Below, piece after piece: positions 25,349-34,148 of a stretch of DNA of 64,000 nt. The notes beneath the pieces are model-generated. The model was not told the origin of the DNA. It did not search any database and worked only from the letters and a program-made list of their open reading frames with translations. The DNA lies in assembly GCF_042427615.1 (NCBI RefSeq), contig NZ_JBHMEZ010000001.1, positions 372,001-436,000 on the forward strand, in the 5' to 3' direction. Numbering within the stretch: the first letter of the stretch is position 1; each line of letters opens with the position of its first letter. Made by a program: the position numbers and the translations under genes. The stretch comes from Formosa undariae. GTDB taxonomy: Bacteria; Bacteroidota; Bacteroidia; Flavobacteriales; Flavobacteriaceae.

Positions 25349-26416
25349 ATGAACATGTTAAAGTATATTTTATGGATAATATGCCTAATTAACACTCCAA
25401 TAATTTGGTGCCAAGACAGAGAGTTTTCAATTCATACCATTGGGTTTTATAACCTTGAAAACCTATTCGATATTGAAGACGATCCTACTATTTTTGATGA
25501 AAGTAGTCCGATTATGGAGTTGGCAGAAAACCGTTCTGATGTGTACGCTATGAAGATTAAAAACATGTCTCGCGTGATCTCGGAAATTGGACTTGAAGTG
25601 ACGGGAAATGCTCCCGTTATTTTAGGAGTTTCGGAAATTGAAAACCGCTCTGTTCTAGAAGATATTATTAACGATAGGCTACTTTTAAAGTACGACTATG
25701 GCATTGTGCATTTCGACTCTCCAGATCGCAGAGGCATTGATGTCGGGTTAATCTATCGGAAAAAATTATTTACACCAACGGCAACTTCAAATTATGCGCT
25801 TCACTTAAAAGACGAAGTTAAAGGCACGCCAATTTATACCCGAGATCAATTGGTGGTAAGTGGTATTTTGGAAGGTGATTTAATTCATATTATTGTGAAT
25901 CATTGGCCTTCTAGACGCGGTGGCGAAACTAAAAGCAACCCAAAACGTATGGCTGCGGCCACCTTAAATAAACACATCATAGACTCTTTACAAAGCTTAG
26001 ATCCATACGCTAAAATAATTAGTATGGGCGATTTTAATGACGACCCAACCAATTCAAGTTTTAAAAAAGTACTAAAGACTCAAAAAAAGAGAAATAAAGT
26101 AGGATTAAAAAGCATTTACAACCCCATGGAGCAACTGTATAGCGATGGATTTGGCACAACTGCTTATCGTGACAAATGGAGTCTCTTCGATCAGATTTTA
26201 ATAACCAAGCCCCTTTTAGAAACAGACTTTAGTTCGTATCGCTATTACAAGGCAGGCATATTTAACGCGCAATATTTAATTACTAAAACAGGTACTTATA
26301 AAGGCTATCCGTATAGAAGTTTTGGTTACGAAGGTTTCACTAATGGCTATAGCGATCATTTCCCTGTATATATTTATGTGATTAGAGAAAATTCTAGGCA
26401 TAAAAAAAGCGACTAA
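25349..26416 (+). CDS. secreted endonuclease/exonuclease/phosphatase family protein
   Basis: 355-residue EEP-superfamily phosphodiesterase related to the protein at 20110 but with an N-terminal signal peptide (MLKYILWIICLINTPIIWCQ), so it should act outside the cytoplasm. Conserved blocks: FYNLENLFDIEDDP, LGVSEIEN, FDSPDRRGIDVGLIY, VNHWPSRRGGE, SMGDFNDDP and the C-terminal YSDHFPVYIY. It is divergent from the TonB receptor gene. Its last codons and stop lie inside a terminator hairpin that belongs to the opposing gene at 26432, so the C-terminal RHKKSD tail is probably an accidental extension. Confidence 0.9.
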   Translation: MNMLKYILWIICLINTPIIWCQDREFSIHTIGFYNLENLFDIEDDPTIFDESSPIMELAENRSDVYAMKIKNMSRVISEIGLEVTGNAPVILGVSEIENRSVLEDIINDRLLLKYDYGIVHFDSPDRRGIDVGLIYRKKLFTPTATSNYALHLKDEVKGTPIYTRDQLVVSGILEGDLIHIIVNHWPSRRGGETKSNPKRMAAATLNKHIIDSLQSLDPYAKIISMGDFNDDPTNSSFKKVLKTQKKRNKVGLKSIYNPMEQLYSDGFGTTAYRDKWSLFDQILITKPLLETDFSSYRYYKAGIFNAQYLITKTGTYKGYPYRSFGYEGFTNGYSDHFPVYIYVIRENSRHKKSD

Positions 26417-26426
26417 AAGTCGCTTT
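26405..26426 (-). terminator. terminator overlapping the EEP gene stop codon
   Basis: AAAGCGACT (26406-26414), loop AAA, AGTCGCTTT (26418-26426). The minus strand reads a strong stem followed by TTTTTTTATGCC, so it terminates the gene at 26432. The TAA of the plus-strand EEP gene (26414-26416) is inside the hairpin. Confidence 0.85.
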
Positions 26427-26431
26427 ATAAT

Positions 26432-26875
26432 TTATAATCCTAACCACATACTCCATGGTATTCTGGATAGTAAAAGGACTAAACCGATAGAATAAAATAT
26501 TGAAATGGTTTTAAATTTTGCATTAGACGATAATTTCGCTTTATGTTTAGAATACCCCATTGTAATAAATACAAGTGCTATAATATTAATTATTGGGTGT
26601 TCTATTAAATACAATCTGCTTATAGAATCTTTCATAATTCCTCCCATTCCCAGTTCGCTAAACAAAGCCATTCTTGGGGAAACCACGTATAGTATAATTC
26701 CTACTAATAATTGAATGTGAGAGACTATTATAGTAAATAAAGCCAGTCTAAAATCTTTAGGCCCATATTCTTTTTTACCAACGAACTTAATAATACTATT
26801 TACTGTTGCCATAATTAATACAGCAAGTACTAAAAAGGCCCAATAGGAATGTAAATCTCTAATTACATTATACAT
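26432..26875 (-). CDS. four-helix integral membrane protein (cytochrome-b-like label in relatives)
   Basis: 147-residue membrane protein with about four hydrophobic helices (near residues 12-30, 46-64, 92-108, 125-143) and histidines in RDLHSYWAF, VSHIQLL and IEHPIINII placed in or near helices. Relatives in Flavobacteriaceae are often labelled cytochrome b; the histidines could bind haem but I see no proof. It is a single gene with its own promoter and terminator. Function otherwise unknown. Confidence 0.75.
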   Translation of the reverse strand: MYNVIRDLHSYWAFLVLAVLIMATVNSIIKFVGKKEYGPKDFRLALFTIIVSHIQLLVGIILYVVSPRMALFSELGMGGIMKDSISRLYLIEHPIINIIALVFITMGYSKHKAKLSSNAKFKTISIFYSIGLVLLLSRIPWSMWLGL

Positions 26876-26902
26876 GATGATGATTTTTTATTTTATTAAA
26901 GG

Positions 26903-26910
26903 CAAATGTA
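26903..26910 (-). promoter_or_regulatory. -7 promoter box of the four-helix membrane protein gene
   Basis: Minus strand TACATTTG, exact TAnnTTTG, 27 bases before the ATG at 26875. Confidence 0.45.
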
Positions 26911-26926
26911 AGCAATTTAACGGCAT

Positions 26927-26955
26927 AAAAAAACCATGTATTTCTACATGGTTTT
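26927..26955 (-). terminator. terminator after the repeat lipoprotein gene
   Basis: AAAACCATGTA with TACATGGTTTT around loop TTTC; the minus strand continues TTTTTTTATGCC. It lies 23 bases past the stop at 26978 and ends the TonB receptor/lipoprotein operon. Confidence 0.85.
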
Positions 26956-26977
26956 ATATTTAATTTAATGCTAAAAA

Positions 26978-28120
26978 TTATTGTCTAACCCAAGCACCGT
27001 CTGTTTTAATCATAGCCGCATTTTCAGTGGTATTTGTACCATTGTATATGTCGTATGTTAAAATATATTTTTGACCTTCTTCTGCAGATGGAGCAATATT
27101 TTCTAATAAGATAGCCATACCTCTTCCAATCATGTCTTCTGGAATATTAGTACCAGTAGCATCAAAAGTATTGTCACTCCAGAAGTTAGCATTACCCTCT
27201 CTTCTATCTAAGTTCTTGAAATACCCCATACTATCTGCAGGACCTTCAAATCCAGGCTCGTTTATTAATTGTTCAGAAATATACTCGTAATCTGCAGCAG
27301 CTAAAGTATATCTAATTGTATTATCTGGTACCCATGTTCCATTATCGTTTCCGAATTGTAACGAACTTTCGATAACAGATGGTATAGCATTCCAATCTGT
27401 ACCGTCAAATACGAAAGGAACAATATTCATTTCATTATCTGCACCACTCACGTATAGTTCATATATTGTTACTAAACGATCGTCTGCCTTAGCATATGGA
27501 TATAATGTTTTTAAGTAAACAGAGATATTAAATTCTGCTACATCCTCACTTGAGAAGTTAGGATAAGATTGTTCCATAGCATTATATTCTTCAGTAGTAA
27601 ATTCACGAACAAATTCCCATGAATCTAAAAGAATAAAATTGTTTGTTACTTCTGAAGTTGAACCTCCTGAATAATACTTGTATGTTAAGTCTACCATAGC
27701 ACCTCGTGTTGCATCTGGATACATATACATAAGTAATTCTGTCATATCTCCAGGGCTATCAAAGTTTCCGAAACTAAATCCTAAAGTAGCATAATCTTCA
27801 TCTGTTACAGTGTAGGCTGTCTCAGACTTGATACTGTTTGATTTATACAGGTTGTATGTTACGAATACAGCTGATCCATTTCCCCAGTAAGGAAACGCAT
27901 CTGATAAAAATCCAGGAATTAATTCTTTTGCTTGGTCTTCAGAGTCGAAGCTACCAAATCCTAACTCTAGGTCTTCGTAATCATCGTCTGTTAGTGTATA
28001 GTCATCAACCCCAACAATTGGTTTATCAACACTATCTATGTTATCATTAATATCTTCCAAAGGGTTGCAACTCGTGAAGATTGCCCCTACAACTACTAAT
28101 AAATATAATAATTTTTTCAT
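26978..28120 (-). CDS. lipoprotein with four internal repeats, paired with a TonB receptor
   Basis: 380-residue predicted surface lipoprotein, lipobox ending at Cys18 (IFTSC), strongly acidic. It contains about four tandem copies of a 60-100 residue unit: one starting near YTLTDDDYEDLELGFGSFDS, one near YTVTDEDYATLGFSFGNFDS, a third near FTTEEYNAMEQSYPNFSS and a fourth near YTLAAADYEYISEQL. Each ends in a strand like VFVTYNLY, VDLTYKYY, VTIYELYV or ILTYDIYN. I recognise no catalytic motif and no named family. The gene begins 12 bases after the TonB receptor stop, the place of a SusD-like ligand-binding partner. Confidence 0.8.
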   Translation of the reverse strand: MKKLLYLLVVVGAIFTSCNPLEDINDNIDSVDKPIVGVDDYTLTDDDYEDLELGFGSFDSEDQAKELIPGFLSDAFPYWGNGSAVFVTYNLYKSNSIKSETAYTVTDEDYATLGFSFGNFDSPGDMTELLMYMYPDATRGAMVDLTYKYYSGGSTSEVTNNFILLDSWEFVREFTTEEYNAMEQSYPNFSSEDVAEFNISVYLKTLYPYAKADDRLVTIYELYVSGADNEMNIVPFVFDGTDWNAIPSVIESSLQFGNDNGTWVPDNTIRYTLAAADYEYISEQLINEPGFEGPADSMGYFKNLDRREGNANFWSDNTFDATGTNIPEDMIGRGMAILLENIAPSAEEGQKYILTYDIYNGTNTTENAAMIKTDGAWVRQ

Positions 28121-28132
28121 TTTAATTTTTCT

Positions 28133-30685
28133 TTAAAAGTTAAATTGGGCTCCAACACTAAACGTTCTACCAAATCCGTAAAATACACGAGCTGTATTTG
28201 CAACAGAACCTGTTCCATCAAACGCGTTAGCTACATACTCTGTATTGAACACATTATTCATTCTACCTACTAAACGTACATCAAATGGTCCGAAATCTAA
28301 ATTATGAACTAAACCTACATCGAATAATCCGTAAGCTGGTACTTCCCATGCTTCAGGAGTTCCATCGACACCTCTAGAACTTGGATCGTATTCTGAATAT
28401 AAATTATCGAAATAATTATAATCTATCATTACTCTAGTTTTTGCCATAAACTCATAGTCTAAACCAAGTGCCATAGTAGTTTGAGCAGAACCTCCTACAT
28501 GTAAACCTTCGATAAATAAATCTACAGTTGTAATAAGTTCTTGATCTTCATCATAAATTTCTACACCTTCTACGTTATTATCCCATTTCCAATCTCCGAA
28601 AGATGCCATACCTGTAAGTTTTAACTTGTCTGTTGCACGGTATACGAAATCGAATTCTAAACCTTGGTGGATTGCATTTACGCCTAAGATGTTTGCAGTA
28701 GCGTATGTTTCATCTGGTTGTTGGTAACCATAAGTTTCTGTTCTATCGTTCCAAGTTGTTCTGTATAAGTTTACGTTAGCAGAAAACTTTTGAGATCTGA
28801 AACCGTAACCTAATTCCATACTGAAAATCTTTTGGTTTTCGGCATCAGCGTTTATGTTTTCGTTATCAAATCCTATGAAAGTAGCATCGAAACCTCCAGC
28901 TTTTTCAAAGTAACCAATATTAGCAAATACGTTATGGTTTCCTGTTAAGTTGTAGTTTGCCCCCCCTTTAGCACTATATCCTAAAAAGTTATACCAATCT
29001 GTTGATTGATTAGGATCACTATCTAAATAGTTAAAATAATCTATACGCTTATAACCTGTGTTAGATCCTGCTACTGCAACAAATGCAGAAAGATCATCTT
29101 TAGAGTACTCTAACTGACCGAAAAGACCAACCCAGTTAACTAACCCTTCATTATGGTAAGAATATGTATCTCCGACTTGGTAGGTTGCATTAGGATCGTT
29201 TGCGTTTGAATCATCTGCGAAATAGCGACCTCCTAATAAATCTGTTAATTCGGTATAGTGAATACCTTTGTATGTTCTTAAGTCTAAACCACCAGTTAAC
29301 ACTAAATTATCTCCAATTTTATGATCTAAAGTAGATAATACGCCATACCATTCGTGGTCGTTACGGGAAGCTCTTAAAACAGTTTCAGAACCGTAAGCTC
29401 CTAAAGCTTGGTTTTCGTCTACAATTTTATCGAAATCTGTTGGACCATAAGCTCCAATTCTGTAATCAGAAATACCATTTTCTCCTAAACTAAATTTGTT
29501 AACTCCGGCGTAACCACCTCCACCACCAGATCCGATAGATGCGTATACTGCTGTAGATAAAGTTGACTGATCAGAGATATTCCAATACCAGTTTAAAGAA
29601 ATTTGTGGTTTGTTATAGAAGTTATCTTCTTGGTGAGTTATTTGACCATTTTTGTAACCCCAGTCAGCATTAAAGCGTTTTCCACCTTCGTTTGTTGCTC
29701 TGTAAGTCTCGATAGTCTGACTGTTTTGTCTCTGACCGTGACGTTGCGTTGCTCCAAAAGCACTAAAAGATAATTTATGATCTTCACCTAATTTCTTTGA
29801 TACATTTACAAAGTAAGATAAAGCACTAAATTCTGTACCATCTACGTAACCATCACCATCTATTTTGTAAGCAGAAACAGTAGCGGCAAATCCGTTATCC
29901 ATTAATCCTGTAGAGTATGAAGCACCGTACTTTAAGTAACCATCATTAGCGATAGAAGTTCCAATAGAACCTCCTGTTTCAACATCTGTAGTTTTTGTAA
30001 TAATGTTGATTGTTCCTCCAATAGAAGGTACAGCCACCTTAGAAGCACCTAAACCACGTTGTACTTGCATAGAGCTAGTAACATCTCCAAGTCCAGCCCA
30101 GTTACTCCAGTAAACATTACCATTTTCCATGTCGTTTACAGGGACACCGTTAATTAAAACAGCAACGTTGTCATCTTCAAAACCTCTTAAGTTAATTTTA
30201 CCATCACCAAAACCACCACCGGCTTTAGTTGCGTAAACACCTGGAGTTGATTTTAAGATTTCAGGAAATTCCTGAGTTCCTAATTTTAATTCAATTTCTT
30301 CAGCTCTAATAGTAGAAACAGCAACGGGCGTTTTTCTGTCTACCGCAACTGATGCAATAATTTGAACCTCATCTAAACCAAATTCGCTAGACTCTAAAAC
30401 AATTTTACCTAAATCTACGTTTCCTTTTACAGGAATTTCTTTAGATAAATATCCAATGTAAGACACAACAATTACAGCATTTGTAGCTTTAGTCTTAATT
30501 GAAAAATTTCCGTCAAAATCACTAGAAACACCATTAGTTGTTCCTTTCTCCACAACGTTTACTCCCGGTAAAGGCATGTTGGATTCAGGATCTACAGTAG
30601 TTCCTGTAACAATACTTTGCGCAAAAGACACAGTGCTACACACCATGATTATTGCAAAAAATAAGTTTTTTGTAATGTTCTTCAT
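28133..30685 (-). CDS. TonB-dependent outer-membrane receptor
   Basis: 850-residue outer-membrane importer. Signal peptide to about residue 22, carboxypeptidase-like regulatory domain (LPGVNVVEKGTTNGVSSDFDG, near 36-56), plug beginning about residue 105 with PEILKSTPGVYATKAGGG, INLRGFEDDNVAVLINGVPVND and GGTINIITK, then a barrel ending in FSVGAQFNF. It lacks the STN domain, so it is a transporter rather than a transducer. It has its own promoter and is cotranscribed with the repeat lipoprotein gene. Substrate unknown. Confidence 0.94.
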   Translation of the reverse strand: MKNITKNLFFAIIMVCSTVSFAQSIVTGTTVDPESNMPLPGVNVVEKGTTNGVSSDFDGNFSIKTKATNAVIVVSYIGYLSKEIPVKGNVDLGKIVLESSEFGLDEVQIIASVAVDRKTPVAVSTIRAEEIELKLGTQEFPEILKSTPGVYATKAGGGFGDGKINLRGFEDDNVAVLINGVPVNDMENGNVYWSNWAGLGDVTSSMQVQRGLGASKVAVPSIGGTINIITKTTDVETGGSIGTSIANDGYLKYGASYSTGLMDNGFAATVSAYKIDGDGYVDGTEFSALSYFVNVSKKLGEDHKLSFSAFGATQRHGQRQNSQTIETYRATNEGGKRFNADWGYKNGQITHQEDNFYNKPQISLNWYWNISDQSTLSTAVYASIGSGGGGGYAGVNKFSLGENGISDYRIGAYGPTDFDKIVDENQALGAYGSETVLRASRNDHEWYGVLSTLDHKIGDNLVLTGGLDLRTYKGIHYTELTDLLGGRYFADDSNANDPNATYQVGDTYSYHNEGLVNWVGLFGQLEYSKDDLSAFVAVAGSNTGYKRIDYFNYLDSDPNQSTDWYNFLGYSAKGGANYNLTGNHNVFANIGYFEKAGGFDATFIGFDNENINADAENQKIFSMELGYGFRSQKFSANVNLYRTTWNDRTETYGYQQPDETYATANILGVNAIHQGLEFDFVYRATDKLKLTGMASFGDWKWDNNVEGVEIYDEDQELITTVDLFIEGLHVGGSAQTTMALGLDYEFMAKTRVMIDYNYFDNLYSEYDPSSRGVDGTPEAWEVPAYGLFDVGLVHNLDFGPFDVRLVGRMNNVFNTEYVANAFDGTGSVANTARVFYGFGRTFSVGAQFNF

Positions 30686-30715
30686 TTTTGTTATTTGAAA
30701 TTAATTTTACGATTG

Positions 30716-30723
30716 CAAAAGTA
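30716..30723 (-). promoter_or_regulatory. -7 promoter box of the TonB receptor operon
   Basis: Minus strand TACTTTTG, exact TAnnTTTG, about 30 bases before the ATG at 30685. Confidence 0.55.
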
Positions 30724-30844
30724 GTGCTAATTATTATTCTACTATTACGTAAATGTTAAGATTTTTAACATTCGGCAATATACTGATAATGCACCTAATA
30801 ACAAAAAAGAAGAACTTTTAGAGTATTTTTTACGTCTTTATAGG

Positions 30845-32491
30845 TTATTGACGTCCTTTTTTATAAAAGTTTAAAAGATTAAGAGTGGAATTGTCATGTT
30901 CGTAATTTTCGGTACCGTCAAATTCTTTTAAAATTTTACTTGCAAGTTGTTTTCCTAGCTCTACACCCCACTGATCGTAGCTAAAAATGTTCCATATTAC
31001 CCCTTGAACGAAAATTTTATGCTCGTACATAGCGATTAATTTACCTAAACTAGCAGGTGTAAGTTTCTTTATGAAAAGGGTATTTGTTGGTTTATTACCT
31101 TCAAAAACCTTAAAAGGGAGTAATTTTGATTTTTCGGCTTCAGATAAGTTTTGAGTCGCCATTTCTGATAAAACGGTTTCCTTTGTCTTCCCATTAAGAA
31201 GAGCTTCTGTTTGGGCTAAGAAATTAGACATTAATTTATCTTGATGATCTGCATTCCCATGTAACGATTCTACATAGCCAATAAAATCGGCAGGTATCAA
31301 TTTTGTTCCTTGGTGGATTAATTGAAAAAAGGCATGTTGAGAATTTGTTCCTGGTTCTCCCCAAATTATAGTTCCTGTTTGGTAATTTACACGATCGCCA
31401 TTTCGATCTATACTTTTACCATTACTTTCCATAATTCCCTGCTGAAGATAAGTAGCAAACTGTGTTAAATATTGGCTATAACCAATTACAGCTTCACTTT
31501 CTGCCCCAAAGAAATTATTATACCATACACTTAATAGCGCAAGTACCACAGGAATATTTTTATCGAAATCTGTTGTTCTAAAATGCTCGTCCATATCGTG
31601 AGCACCTTCTAATAAACTTTCAAAGTTTTTATAACCAACCGCTAAGCTAACAGTTAAGCCTACTGCACTCCAAAGCGAAAAACGACCACCAACCCAATTC
31701 CACATCGGAAAAATATTAGCTTCATCGATTCCAAATTCTTTTACTTTTTCAATATTTGTAGATACAGCCACAAAATGACTAGCAACAGCCTCCTGATTAG
31801 CGTGTTCTAAAAACCAAGTACGTAAGGTATTTGCATTAGACAATGTTTCTTGCGTTGTAAATGTTTTAGATACCACGACAAACAAGGTTGTTTCAGGGTC
31901 TAAAACTTTAATCACTTCGTTTACATGATCGCCATCTACATTACTAACAAAATGTGTAGTTAAGTGATTTTTATAATACTGTAGAGACTCTACAACCATT
32001 GCAGGACCAAGATCCGAACCTCCAATTCCAATATTTACAATATCGGTAAAGGCTTTACCTGTAAATCCTTTTAGTTCACCATTAACCACTTTATTAGTAA
32101 ACGCTTCTATTTCTGCCTTTACTTTATATATTTCTGGCATTACATCTTCGCCATCAACTAAAACTTTAGCCGATTTCGGAGCTCTTAAAGCCGTGTGTAA
32201 AACTTCTCGTCCTTCAGTTTCATTAATAACATCTCCAGAGAAATAGCTTTGCATTGCATCCTTCAACTTCACCTCATCTGCCAACTGAAGTAAATACTTC
32301 ATTGTGTCTTCAGTAATTCTGTTTTTTGAAAAATCCACATAAAAATCTTCCCAAATTATGGTGTTTTTATCTGCACGATTAGGATCGTTTGCAAATAAAT
32401 CTTTCATATGGGTGTTTTTAATATCTTCAAAATGGTTTTGAAGATTTTTCCATGCTTCCGTGGTTGTTGGGTTGATAGTTGGTAATGCCAT
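30845..32491 (-). CDS. pgi: glucose-6-phosphate isomerase
   Basis: Interconverts glucose-6-phosphate and fructose-6-phosphate in glycolysis and gluconeogenesis. The 548-residue protein has the phosphoglucose isomerase signatures: VNIGIGGSDLGPAMVVESLQ, the sugar-binding VSKTFTTQET, WGEPGTNSQHAFFQLIHQG with catalytic residues and the C-terminal WGVELGKQLA. Length is standard. The start lies two bases after the M23 peptidase stop, so the two are cotranscribed. Confidence 0.97.
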   Translation of the reverse strand: MALPTINPTTTEAWKNLQNHFEDIKNTHMKDLFANDPNRADKNTIIWEDFYVDFSKNRITEDTMKYLLQLADEVKLKDAMQSYFSGDVINETEGREVLHTALRAPKSAKVLVDGEDVMPEIYKVKAEIEAFTNKVVNGELKGFTGKAFTDIVNIGIGGSDLGPAMVVESLQYYKNHLTTHFVSNVDGDHVNEVIKVLDPETTLFVVVSKTFTTQETLSNANTLRTWFLEHANQEAVASHFVAVSTNIEKVKEFGIDEANIFPMWNWVGGRFSLWSAVGLTVSLAVGYKNFESLLEGAHDMDEHFRTTDFDKNIPVVLALLSVWYNNFFGAESEAVIGYSQYLTQFATYLQQGIMESNGKSIDRNGDRVNYQTGTIIWGEPGTNSQHAFFQLIHQGTKLIPADFIGYVESLHGNADHQDKLMSNFLAQTEALLNGKTKETVLSEMATQNLSEAEKSKLLPFKVFEGNKPTNTLFIKKLTPASLGKLIAMYEHKIFVQGVIWNIFSYDQWGVELGKQLASKILKEFDGTENYEHDNSTLNLLNFYKKGRQ

Positions 32492-32493
32492 GA

Positions 32494-33807
32494 TTAATAT
32501 CCTTGTGTTATTAAATTTTGTTCTGGTTTATGCTCTGGGGCGCCTTTAAAAGGCACAGCATCTATTTGTACTTTTATTGGTTTAATATACTCCAAATATT
32601 TAACTTTTAGGTTCTCTGAGATCGGTTCTGCAGCGGGTAATTTTTGTTTAAATGGATCGACTTGAACTCCATTTTTCCAAAAACGGTAACACACATGTGG
32701 TCCAGACGTATTTCCTGTCATTCCAACCCAACCAATTACATCGCCTTGTTTTACGTAGTCGCCTTCTTTAACTTTACGCTTTTGCATATGAAGATATTGC
32801 GTTTCGTAAACCTTATTGTGACGAATTTTTACATAATTCCCATTTCCACCAGTATAACTAGATTTTGAAACACGTCCGCTTGCTGTTGCAACAATAGGCG
32901 TACCGATATTAGCTGCAAAATCGGTTCCTTTATGCGGGCGCACTCTGTTACCGTATAAAGCAATTCGTCTATTTAAGTTAAACCGCGATGAAATACGCTT
33001 ATATTCTACCGGTGCTTTTAAGAATGCACGGCGTAATGTTTTCGCTTGCTCATTATAGAAATCTGTGATCCCATTTACAGGATCTGTTTCAAATTCGAAA
33101 GCATAAAATGGCTCTGTATTGTGCTGAAAATATGCCGCTTTTATTTTATCTATTCCAGCATAAATAGTGTCGTCTATATACTTATCGGTATAAATCACTT
33201 TAAAACGATCTCCTTTTTGAAGTCTTGTAAAATCGATTGTCCAAGCATAAATATCGGACATTTTATAGGCCAAGATAAGACTTAAACCATCGTCGGCTAG
33301 TGTTTGCGAAATATTACTATTTATAACACCTGAATACTCTTTTTCAACATACTTTATAGGTTTCCTACTTGTAAAAGCATGAATACTATCATGAAAATTA
33401 ACCACAACATATTCTTCCTTATTAGGCTGATAAATAAAACTTCTAGGTGTTTCTAAGGAATCTTTAGAGCAAAGCAGTGTATATGGTTTTCCGATCTGAA
33501 TTTTTCTAATATCGAAACTATCTCTTGCTGTTTCTGCAATCTCGTAAATTTTAGAAAAGCCAACATTATTACTCTCTAAAATTTTACCAAAACTATCTCC
33601 AGCTTTAACCGTATCTCTTTTTACAATATACTCGTTTAAATTAAATCCAAATTCGTAAATATCAGAAACAAGAGGTGCTTTTTCTACTACTGCTAAATCG
33701 TCATTAATTTGTTTTTGGGGTTCATTCTTACAACTTACTAAACCTAGTGTGACAACCAAAAGGAATATACACCTTTGACCCAATCTGCTCATTCTTGTTT
33801 GATCCAT
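32494..33807 (-). CDS. M23-family peptidoglycan metallopeptidase lipoprotein
   Basis: Predicted envelope lipoprotein that trims peptidoglycan cross-links. Lipobox ends at Cys26 (GLVSC). The middle carries LysM/OapA-like stretches (VKAGDSFGKILESNNVGFSK), and the C-terminal LytM domain has the zinc ligands in RPHKGTDFAANIGTP (HxxxD) and TQYLHMQKR plus GPHVCYRFWKNG. All expected zinc residues are present, so it looks active. It is the first gene of an operon with pgi, a pairing with no evident metabolic link. Confidence 0.92.
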   Translation of the reverse strand: MDQTRMSRLGQRCIFLLVVTLGLVSCKNEPQKQINDDLAVVEKAPLVSDIYEFGFNLNEYIVKRDTVKAGDSFGKILESNNVGFSKIYEIAETARDSFDIRKIQIGKPYTLLCSKDSLETPRSFIYQPNKEEYVVVNFHDSIHAFTSRKPIKYVEKEYSGVINSNISQTLADDGLSLILAYKMSDIYAWTIDFTRLQKGDRFKVIYTDKYIDDTIYAGIDKIKAAYFQHNTEPFYAFEFETDPVNGITDFYNEQAKTLRRAFLKAPVEYKRISSRFNLNRRIALYGNRVRPHKGTDFAANIGTPIVATASGRVSKSSYTGGNGNYVKIRHNKVYETQYLHMQKRKVKEGDYVKQGDVIGWVGMTGNTSGPHVCYRFWKNGVQVDPFKQKLPAAEPISENLKVKYLEYIKPIKVQIDAVPFKGAPEHKPEQNLITQGY

Positions 33808-34148
33808 AAATCCGGAAAAATATTTGCTTTTTTGCTATTATGATTTGTATTGGCGTGCATCAAAAAAAAAAAATCAAGTTTAACAGCTTGACACAAAACC
33901 TATTTACATGTGATATTCTTTTACTAGCGTAGACAACTGTTAAATATTGTGTAAAGATTAAGCTAATTTTAGAATGCCGCTAATTTAATAAATTCACTGT
34001 ACTTAGACCGTCCTAAAACTGTTAATAAATATCTTAATTATAACCTTTTTATAAATTTTCCAAATCGATTTTCGATATAAACACCGAATTACCATCTCTT
34101 GAGGTCTCATCAAAAAAATTAAATTTCCGTTCTATTAAGCCCCTTTAA
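33808..34148. other. 341-base spacer with a minus-strand terminator
   Basis: No convincing coding frame. Near the left end is a terminator hairpin (33862-33891) pointing to the minus strand, which would leave a 3' untranslated region of about 257 bases behind the DUF3108 stop at 34149. A near-consensus -7 box (TATTTTTC on the minus strand, 33815-33822) lies seven bases before the M23 peptidase ATG. Confidence 0.4.
33862..33891 (-). terminator. distant terminator for the DUF3108 gene
   Basis: TCAAG (33874-33878) and CTTGA (33887-33891) pair around an 8-base loop; the minus strand continues into a run of twelve T. The stem is short but the T-run is long. It lies 257 bases after the DUF3108 stop. 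Confidence 0.6.

Noticed and set aside
26432..26875. Firm cytochrome b assignment for the four-helix membrane protein
   Set aside because: Histidines are suggestive, but no paired axial-ligand pattern in two helices can be established from sequence alone; kept as a neutral membrane protein.
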